32,248 nt of DNA, taken from assembly GCA_009691855.1 (NCBI GenBank), contig SIAI01000046.1, positions 1 through 32,248 of the forward strand, written 5' to 3'. Source of the stretch: Planctomycetota bacterium (lineage in GTDB: Bacteria > Planctomycetota > UBA1135 > GCA-002686595). Made by a program: the position numbers and the translations under genes. Shown piece by piece: positions 25,007-32,248 of this stretch. Positions within the stretch are counted from its first letter, which is position 1, and each line of letters opens with the position of its first letter. The notes beneath the pieces are model-generated. The model made no database searches. It saw only the letters and a program-made list of their open reading frames with translations, and was not told the DNA's origin.

Positions 25007-25010
<4 letters not shown>
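24327..25010 (+). CDS. OmpR-family response regulator
   Basis: 227 residues from TTG 24327, with AAGGGC upstream. The receiver domain begins MRILVIEDEAKVARAL and has phosphoacceptor Asp51 in LVLLDVMLPGRDGFE, VLVLTARDAV (Thr switch) and DDYLVKPFAF (conserved Lys). The C-terminal winged helix is typical of OmpR/PhoB (RIELTAREFELLEALLRHAG, NVIDVYVARLRKRID, HTVRGVGFAL). The stop overlaps the kinase start (GTGA), so the two are translationally coupled. By sequence it falls with QseB/CusR-like regulators. Confidence 0.97.
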
Positions 25011-26400
<1,390 letters not shown>

Positions 26401-26404
<4 letters not shown>

Positions 26405-27141
26405 AGACGGACCCCGCACCTCGTATCGCCGCGACGATCCTGCTGTCGCTCTCTGCGCCGGGCCTGGCGAGTTGCGCACGCGCGGAGCGCGCAGCCGCGC
26501 CGAGCGCCCAGACGGCCGTGGAGCGCACCGAGGGGCTCACGCTGATCGACTTTCAGGAACAAGAGGCCGGCCGCCCGCCCACGGGCTTCGTGACGGCGTT
26601 GACCGGGGGCGGTGCGCCGTGCACCTGGGCCGTGCTCGCCGCACCCGAGCCGGCGGGCGCGAAGGTGCTGGCGCAGACCAGCACCGACGACACCGACTAC
26701 CGCTTTCCGCTGTGTGTCTTGGCGGGCTTCTCGGCGCGCGACGCGAGCGTCAGCGTGCGCTTCCGGGCAGTCGCGGGCGCGGTCGATCGCGCGGCCGGGC
26801 TCGTCGCGCGCTACCACGATCCGAACAACTACTACATCGTGCGCGCCAACGCCCTCGAGGACAACGTGCGCCTCTACAAGGTCGTCGACGGGCAGCGCAA
26901 GCAGTTTGCCGGCGAGAAGGTGCCGGTGAGCGCCGGCGACTGGCACTCGCTCAGGCTCGACGTCGCCGGCCAGCGCTTCGCCGTGTTCCTGGATGGCAAG
27001 CTGCTCTTCCGCGCCGAGGACGACACGTTCGCGGATGCCGGGCAGGTGGGTCTGTGGACCAAGGCGGACAGCGTGACCTGGTTCGACGACCTGCGCTACG
27101 GTCCGGTGCTGCCCGACAGCCCCGTGCTCGGCACCAAATAG
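26401..27141 (+). CDS. Lipoprotein with LamG/DUF1080-like jelly-roll domain
   Basis: 246 residues. ATG 26401 overlaps the kinase stop (ATGA). The N-terminus has a lipobox LASC with Cys25. The rest is a concanavalin-like beta sandwich (GLTLIDFQEQEAGRPPTGF, DYRFPLCVLAGFSARDASVS, GLVARYHDPNNYYIVRANAL, GDWHSLRLDVAGQRFAVFLD, GQVGLWTKADSVTWFDDLRY), as in DUF1080/LamG proteins. It is probably a cell-surface sugar-binding or hydrolase-like protein. Its place in the two-component operon suggests it is a target or accessory of the regulator. Confidence 0.88.
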
Positions 27142-27150
27142 CGCGGCCGG

Positions 27151-27900
27151 TCACCCGCGCAGCGCGGCGGCCGCCTTCTGAGCGCGCTCCAGGCGCCGGT
27201 TGACCTCGCCCCAGTGCAGGTTGGCGAAGAAGGCCTCGACGTACTTCGCCGCCCCCGCACCGTAGTCCATCTGGTAGGCGTGCTCGTACATGTCCATCAC
27301 CAGCAGCGGCACGCTGGCGGCGCGATGCTGCGTGTGGTTGCCGGACCAGACGATGGAGATCGCGTTGCTGCTGAGCTCGTAGGCGAGCGTCACCCAGCCG
27401 CTGCCGCCGCCGAGGCTCATGCCGGTCGCGCGGAACAGCTCCTCCCAGCGCGCCAGGCTGCCGTAGCTGCTCGCCAGCAGGTCGCCGAGCGCCGCGCTCG
27501 ACTTGCCGTCGCTACCCAGGCCATCGCCGCCCAGGTTGGCGAAGTACAGCTCGTGCAACACCATCGAGTTCGCGAACTGCAGCGCGCTCTGCTGCAGTCC
27601 GCCGACGACGAACGCGGGCGTGTCCGCGTTGGTCTTGGAGAGCTCCAGCTCGACCTTGTTCAGGTTCTTCACGGCGCCGGCGTAGTTGTTGTCGTGGTGC
27701 GAGACGAGCAGCTTCTCCGAGAGCCCCTTGAGGGCCTTGGCGTCGAACGGCAGGGGTACGACCTCGTGCTTGCCGGCGAAGGCGGGCGCCAGCGGGCTCT
27801 GCGCTGCGGCTGCGCCGCCCTGCTTGGCGGAGGAGTCGAGCTGTGCCAGGAAGGCGCCGCTGACTCCCAAGACCCCGAACGATTCTCGTCGTGAGATCAT
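27151..27900 (-). CDS. Exported Fe/Mn superoxide dismutase family protein with altered gateway residues
   Basis: 249 residues. The start has a twin-arginine-like signal (MISRRESFGVLGVSGAFLA), so export in folded form is likely. Metal ligands are His68 (LLVSHHDNNYAG), His116 (MVLHELYFANLGG), and Asp203 and His207 (VMDMYEHAYQMDYG). GSGWVTLAYE and ANLHWGEVNRR also fit. Compared with the canonical HHxKHHxxY, the sequence HHDNNYAGA has Asn in place of the second-shell His and Ala in place of the gateway Tyr. I believe this belongs to a known divergent clade. Activity as dismutase should not be taken for granted. Its ATG overlaps the stop of the aspartyl protease gene by 2 bases. Confidence 0.9.
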   Translation of the reverse strand: MISRRESFGVLGVSGAFLAQLDSSAKQGGAAAAQSPLAPAFAGKHEVVPLPFDAKALKGLSEKLLVSHHDNNYAGAVKNLNKVELELSKTNADTPAFVVGGLQQSALQFANSMVLHELYFANLGGDGLGSDGKSSAALGDLLASSYGSLARWEELFRATGMSLGGGSGWVTLAYELSSNAISIVWSGNHTQHRAASVPLLVMDMYEHAYQMDYGAGAAKYVEAFFANLHWGEVNRRLERAQKAAAALRG

Positions 27901-29311
27901 GATCCCTTGCTCCTGCTGGAATGGTTGTCGAGCGTCGCGGCGTTCGCGGCTGGATTCGAGACGGGTGAGTATTCAACGCGGCCGAACGGGCTACCACTCC
28001 GTACTCGGCGCCGGCGCACGACGGCCGCGCACGTCAAGCGTAGCGCGAGGCCTCCGGCCAGCAGCCAGCGCCACAGGCCGCTGTCGTAGTCGTGTCGAAG
28101 GGGATCGGCGAAGAGCGCGTTCGGCCGGAGGTGGAGCGCGCTGTGTGGGTAGTCGATCCACAGCGTGAAGCGCTTCAGCACGTCCATCCCGAGCAGGCCC
28201 TGGGCGACGTGATCGTTCGCCGGATCGTCCCCGAGGTAGATGGGGACATTCGCGAGCGCGTACGTCGCGACCGCGAGGCTCGGCAGCTCGAGCGCCACGG
28301 TGGAGATGCGCCGCGGCCCCAGGCCGCCGGAGCTGCTCTGGCCCAGCTCGCGCAGCGTGCCGGGCAGGCCATGCGCAGCGGCGAAGCCGGCGCACAGATA
28401 GAGGCCGGCGACCGCGCCGGTGTCGAGGATCGGCCAGGCCTCGGTCCGCTGGCCTGCTCGCTCGAGCACCACCGGAACCGCGCTCAGCGCGCCCTCCCAG
28501 CGCAGGTCCACCTGCGTGCTGCCTGCACTCGAGGCGGGTAGCGCTTCGTGGATCCGCAGCTCGCGCCGCTCGCAGTCGATCTCGACGACTATGTCCGTGA
28601 ACAGGTCGTACCCGAAGATCCGTCGCAGTGCCCATTTTCCTGGTCGTAGCACGCCACGCGCTCGTCGGGCCACTGCAGGTCGACTAGCTCGAGGCGGTGA
28701 CCGTCGCTCGTGCCTTGCGACGTCGTGCCGCCCGCCGCGACGCTGGACGTCTGCCCGTCGAGTCGCAGCTCCTTCAGCTTCGCGCGCCCCGAGCGGAACA
28801 GGACCAGCTGGTTCGAGCCGCTGTCGAACAGCAGCTCGAGCGGCTCCGAATCGTCGATGCGGCCGCGGACGTAGATGCGCGAGTCGGTCCCGAGCTCGAA
28901 CGGCAGCGTCGTGTAGGCCTGGCCGTCGTCACGTACCCGCCGCGCGCTGGCGCGGCGCGTCGAGACGCGCGTCATGCAGTCGCCGCCGCCCTCGAGGCGC
29001 ACGACGAAATCGAAGGCTTGGCCCGCGGCGACCTCGCAGGCGAGCTCCTCGATTCCGCTGCGAAAGACGACCCGGCGCGCGCGCGTGGAGCGCGGCAGGT
29101 CGAGGACGTCGAGCGCGAGCTCGGGCGTCGCGCGCCAGTCGCCCTTGTGCAGCACGCCGTCCACCTCGTAGTCGAGCAGCGCCTCGTTCGTGCGCAGCAC
29201 CGGCAGCGACGGATGCGCTTCACCCTGAGCCGCGGCAGCGCGCGAGATCAGAGTCAACGCCACGGTGGCGAGCAGCCGGATCGGCCCTATGGATGAGTCA
29301 GAGCGGTTCAC
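27897..29311 (-). pseudogene. Two-lobe retropepsin-like aspartyl protease, broken by a single-base frameshift
   Basis: The first lobe runs from about 29311 (GTG; start uncertain) in one frame: a signal-like stretch (LLATVALTLISRAAAAQ), a beta-rich N-domain, and the first active site LELLFDSGSNQLVLF (Asp codon at 28823-28825). It continues to YDQENGHCDG. The family motif DGIFGYDLF is then split: the next frame supplies IFGYDLFTDIVVEIDCERRE, the second active site WPILDTGAVAGLYLC (Asp codon 28422-28424) and GLLGMDVLKRFTLWIDY. Restoring one base next to 28620-28621 gives one continuous protein of about 470 residues. A real mutation, a sequencing error or a ribosomal -1 shift are possible. No slippery heptamer is seen. 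The C-terminal stop overlaps the superoxide dismutase start. Confidence 0.8.
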
Positions 29312-29522
29312 GAGAGGGAGGGCGACGCACCGGGCGCAGGGTAATGCGCTGTCCAGCACGGCGAAAGCCCGAGCGGATCTCGAACGGAGGCGGGGAGCGC
29401 GCCGGCGCAGGCCTGCGGAGTTCTGCAGGTTCCCAGCTGAGTCCAAGAGCGCAGCGGGCCGAGGCACGGGGCCCGGGCCGACGTCGAGCGGGCGTGCGCG
29501 GCTCGGCCTACTCAACGAGAGC

Positions 29523-29890
29523 TCAGTCGATCGTGCCTACCACCAGGCTGCTGCGTCGGCAGGTACCGGCCTCGAGCGCCTGCAGCAGGAAGCGTTTGCC
29601 TTGCGCGCCGGTCGGGAGCGTCACGTCGATGCTCGCGTTGCCCGCCGCATGGCGAGCGCGTACAGCACGCGCGGACTGTCGAGCTCGAGCGGCCGGCCGC
29701 AGGCACCGCTCGATGCGCGGCCCCTGCGGATGCCGACGTGCAGCCTGAGGTCGACCATCGAACCGCCGGGATTCCACAGCACCGCGTGGCGGCTGCCGGC
29801 GGGGGTCGAGCCGACGTGCAGCTCGCCCGCGACGGCGCGCCACTCGTTGACGTCCATGCCGGAGCCCGTGCCCCACAGACATGCGGGTCG
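29523..29890 (-). pseudogene. Decayed C-terminal fragment of a HAF-repeat secreted protein
   Basis: In one frame LWGTGSGMDVNEWRAVAGEL and GSRHAVLWNPGGSMVDL resemble HAF repeats (AFLW..G...DL / N..G.VAGE). They continue into GRPLELDSPRVLYALAM. The sequence then continues in another frame as GNASIDVTLPTGAQGKRFLL and QALEAGTCRRSSLVVGTID to a TGA at 29523. The two halves together look like the usual planctomycete C-terminal beta domain (N-A-S-hydrophobic-P...QA...C..S). No start codon or upstream HAF repeats are found, so I read it as an N-terminally truncated, frameshifted remnant. Confidence 0.5.
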
Positions 29891-30235
29891 GAGGGGGAAA
29901 GGATGGAGCGAAGTCGTGCATGCCAGGCCCACGCGACGAGGCGCCTGGAACCGGACGTGCGCCGGGCTGCGAACGCCGGAACTCGCCTTCGCGCTCCGCG
30001 CGGGCGTGCGGAAGCGCTCGGCCGCTCCGCGCGGCGACGGCTGCTTCGAGTGTCGCGTGTAAGACAACGACGTGAAGTCGTTGCGTATGACTACACCGCG
30101 TAGGCATGCGGGAGCATGTGGTTCGAACTCTAACCCGCTTCCGTCCAGGCGGCCCGGCGGCAGTGCTGTCCACTGCTCGATGCCGGAGCGCGTTGCGCCT
30201 CGGCGGCACCCCGACCTCCCGATCCGATTCCACCC
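29891..30235. other. Intergenic region upstream of the FG-GAP gene
   Basis: I see no convincing gene here. A perfect 7-bp inverted repeat, CAACGAC (30066-30072) and GTCGTTG (30078-30084), with a 5-nt loop lies about 150 bp before the FG-GAP start. It might be a terminator or operator. Otherwise nothing stands out. Confidence 0.5.
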
Positions 30236-31894
30236 ATGAAGCGCCCGCCCTCGTTCGCCGTTCTCGCTCTCGTCGTCCTCGTCCCCGTGCCGCGCGCGCA
30301 AGGGAACTTCGTGCCGTGCACGCACGTCCTGCACACCTTCGAGGGTGAGGCGGTCGGCGACTGGTTCGGCTTCGTCTCGGCGCCGATCCCCGACGGCAAC
30401 GGCGACGGTGTGGCGGAGATCCTGATCGGCGCGCCGTTGCACGATCTGCCGGGCTCGAACGCCGGGCGGATCTACGTCTACGACGGCCGCACGGGTGTAG
30501 AGCTCTTCCACGCCGATGGCGGCATCCACGGCGAGCGCCTGGGCTTCGCGGTGCGCGAAGCCGGGGACATCGACGGCGACGGCGTGTGCGACGTGCTCGC
30601 CGGCGGTCCCGGTTCGGCCACGGTCGCCGGCGCCGCGCGCGTCTTTTCGGGCGCGAGCGGGGCGCCGCTGCTCACGCTGCAGCTCGGCGCAGCCGGCGAC
30701 CTCTTCGGGCACTCCGTGTGCGGCATCGGCGACGTCGACGGCGACGGCACGCCGGACCTTGCGGTGGGCGCCATCCAAGACGACAGCGCGGGCACGAACG
30801 CGGGCCGTGTGGTCGTCGTCTCGGGCGCCGACGGGGTCACGGTGCTGCGCTCGCTCACCGGCGAGCAGCCCGGCGACGGCTTCGGCTCGGCGCTGGGCTC
30901 GCTCGGCGACGTGACCGGCGACGGACGGCCCGAGCTCGCCGTTGGAGCGTTCAACGCCGGCGCCTCGGGCCAGGGACGCGCCTACGTCTACGACCTCGCC
31001 ACCGGGCTCGCGCTCTACGCGCTCGATCCCGACGCGAGCGGCGTGGACCTCGGCCTCTACTACATCGGCTCCGCGGGCGAAAGCGACGGCGACGGCTTCC
31101 CCGACCTGTACGTGGCCGACTTCGGCGACCGCAACGGGCGCGGCAAGGCCTACGTGTTCTCCGGCGTGAGCGGCGCGCGCCTCTTGACGCTGAGCGGCGA
31201 TCCGGGCGACGGCTTCGGCGTCGGTCGTCCGCTCGGCGACCTGAACGGCGACGGGCGCACCGACCTCGTGCTCGGCTCCTACACCGACGACAGCGGCGCC
31301 GCCAACGCCGGCAAGGTCGAGGTGTTCTCGGGCGCGGACGGTTCGCTGCTGCGGCGCATCACGAGTACGAGCGCTCAGGAGCAGCTCGGCTTCGACGCGC
31401 ACGGCCTGGGGGACGTGGACGGCGACGGGGTGCCCGAGATGCTCGTGACCGCGGCCAACTTCGACAGCAAGCGCGGGCGCGCCTTCGTGATCGCAGCGGC
31501 GCCGCTCTCCGCGTTCGGCAGCGGTCTCGCCGGCAGCGGCGCGCTCGTGCCGCGTCTCGCGCTCTCCGGCTGCCCGCGCCTCGGCGCGCCGATCGCCTTC
31601 GAGATCGCCGACGGCCTCGGCGGAGCGCTGGCCTCGCTCGTGATCGGCACGCGCCGCATCGACCTGCCCTTCCACGGCGGCACGCTCTACCCCGACAACC
31701 TCGCGCGCCTGCCACACCGCCTGGGCGGCACGCCCGGCCTCGCCGGCGCGGGCACGTCGTCGCTCGGCTTCACGCTGCCGAACGACCCGGCCCTGCTCGG
31801 CGTGACGTTCCACTCGCAGGCCCTGATCGCCGACCGCGGCGCGCCGCAGGGCGTGGCGCTGACGGCGGCGCTGAGCCTGACGCCGTATCCCTAG
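30236..31894 (+). CDS. Secreted FG-GAP repeat (integrin alpha-like seven-blade propeller) protein
   Basis: 552 residues with a signal peptide (MKRPPSFAVLALVVLVPVPRAQG). Seven Ca2+-binding type loops are visible: DGNGDGVAE, DIDGDGVCD, DVDGDGTPD, DVTGDGRPE, ESDGDGFPD, DLNGDGRTD and DVDGDGVPE. Each is followed by LxVGA-type strands and Y/F-SGxxG loops, so a closed seven-bladed propeller is expected. The last 120 residues (LSGCPRLGAPIAFEI, SLGFTLPNDPALLGVTFHSQ) form a beta domain common at the C-terminus of secreted planctomycete proteins. It is probably extracellular, for adhesion or surface display. The partner is unknown. Confidence 0.95.
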   Translation: MKRPPSFAVLALVVLVPVPRAQGNFVPCTHVLHTFEGEAVGDWFGFVSAPIPDGNGDGVAEILIGAPLHDLPGSNAGRIYVYDGRTGVELFHADGGIHGERLGFAVREAGDIDGDGVCDVLAGGPGSATVAGAARVFSGASGAPLLTLQLGAAGDLFGHSVCGIGDVDGDGTPDLAVGAIQDDSAGTNAGRVVVVSGADGVTVLRSLTGEQPGDGFGSALGSLGDVTGDGRPELAVGAFNAGASGQGRAYVYDLATGLALYALDPDASGVDLGLYYIGSAGESDGDGFPDLYVADFGDRNGRGKAYVFSGVSGARLLTLSGDPGDGFGVGRPLGDLNGDGRTDLVLGSYTDDSGAANAGKVEVFSGADGSLLRRITSTSAQEQLGFDAHGLGDVDGDGVPEMLVTAANFDSKRGRAFVIAAAPLSAFGSGLAGSGALVPRLALSGCPRLGAPIAFEIADGLGGALASLVIGTRRIDLPFHGGTLYPDNLARLPHRLGGTPGLAGAGTSSLGFTLPNDPALLGVTFHSQALIADRGAPQGVALTAALSLTPYP

Positions 31895-31904
31895 CTCCTA
31901 GCAA

Positions 31905-32099
31905 GCTAGCAGTCCGTTGAAAAAGTCCCTGCTGCGGCTGCGCGCGCTTCGCCGGCGCGTCGTCACGCTCGACGTGCGGTATCAATCCAGGTCGTGCTCG
32001 GCGGCCAGGAAGTCCGCCTGCGCGGTCTCTCCGTCGCGTTCCTAGCTCCGACGAAACGCGCTTTGCCTCGCGACGGGACTTTTTCAACGGCCTGCTAGC
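31905..32099. mobile_element. MITE-like element with 25-bp terminal inverted repeats
   Basis: The arms at 31905-31929 and 32075-32099 are inverted repeats with one mismatch. Each contains CCGTTGAAAAAGTCCC (or its complement), a sequence style seen at ends of transposon-derived repeats. The 145-bp interior has no coding potential. CTAG flanks the inner 20-bp arm on both sides, so it may be a 4-bp target duplication or simply part of the arms because CTAG is a palindrome. The element lies 10 bp after the FG-GAP stop. Confidence 0.6.
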
Positions 32100-32248
32100 C
32101 TAGAGTTTCGCCCTTCCTCGAGGCGCGCAGCGGTGAGTTGGGAGCGCAGGGAGTCCCGCTTTTAAGAATCGCCTCGCGGAGGGCATCTTGCGGAGCGAGA
32201 GCGGGCAAGCGGCACGCTCCACCCCGCGATGGTTTCGGTGTGAAGACA
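32100..32248. other. Right-edge sequence without recognised gene
   Basis: The last 149 bp show no coding signal in either strand that I can support. They may be the flank of a further gene outside the window. Confidence 0.4.

Noticed and set aside
28600..28640. Programmed -1 frameshift in the aspartyl protease
   Set aside because: The sequence at the junction (GACGGATCTTC) has no X-XXY-YYZ slippery heptamer. A lost base is simpler, so I kept programmed shifting only as a remote option.
29621..31813. A 730-codon minus-strand frame over the FG-GAP gene
   Set aside because: The part over 30236-31813 is antisense to a clear seven-repeat protein. Only the end at 29621-29890 has family-like sequence, which I assigned to the HAF remnant.

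Overview
The window is very GC-rich (roughly 70%) and its gene content points to a planctomycete (Planctomycetota) of the heterotrophic, polymer-degrading kind. The pointers are a giant lipoprotein with a DUF1080 domain, a PVC-type propeller and a PVC-type CxxCH heme domain; a tandem DUF1080 protein; an ECF sigma factor fused through a membrane helix to periplasmic carboxypeptidase-regulatory-like repeats; and a seven-repeat FG-GAP secreted protein with the C-terminal beta domain typical of these bacteria. No rRNA, tRNA, CRISPR array or phage genes were seen.

Layout. 1-1330 (-): PLP-dependent aromatic amino acid decarboxylase, running off the left edge. 1422-2672 (+): exported amidohydrolase. 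2676-3224 (-): DUF488. 3338-7442 (+): YjbQ, then the giant DUF1080/propeller/heme lipoprotein. 7535-8291 (+): zeta-toxin-like kinase overlapping a small partner gene. 8486-10123 (+): secreted HEGFH metallopeptidase-like protein. 10137-11061 (-): YkgJ-type cysteine cluster protein and a small membrane protein. 11126-15519 (-): sigma/TM/repeat fusion and the tandem DUF1080 protein. 15640-17049 (+): two paralogous hemerythrin-like proteins sharing an upstream motif. 17146-21236 (-): thioredoxin-like protein with an in-frame UGA, CYTH protein, ATP-grasp protein and rhodanese-chromate resistance fusion. 21471-24105 (-): DUF5916 outer-membrane protein and a PepSY protein with an Asp10 tail. 24327-27141 (+): OmpR-type response regulator, histidine kinase and lipoprotein, translationally coupled, behind a predicted regulator box. 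27151-29311 (-): Fe/Mn superoxide dismutase coupled to a frameshifted two-lobe aspartyl protease. 29523-29890 (-): decayed fragment of a HAF-repeat secreted protein. 30236-31894 (+): FG-GAP protein. 31905-32099: MITE-like inverted-repeat element.

Most important observation. At 17467-17469 (-) an in-frame TGA sits exactly where the first catalytic Cys of a TlpA/thioredoxin CxxC motif belongs. It gives W-UGA-S-G-C, with an open frame on both sides and hairpin-forming sequence just downstream. The best reading is an exported selenoprotein with a U-x-x-C redox centre, which ordinary gene calling would split into a 256-residue protein and a 103-residue fragment.

How the genes may work together (inference). 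Several neighbours fit redox, oxygen or metal stress: hemerythrins, Sec-thioredoxin, superoxide dismutase, chromate/rhodanese fusion and a metal-type two-component system with a PepSY gene. Others fit extracellular sugar and polymer breakdown: DUF1080 proteins, DUF5916 and amidohydrolase. They are not one operon, and the link is only by role.
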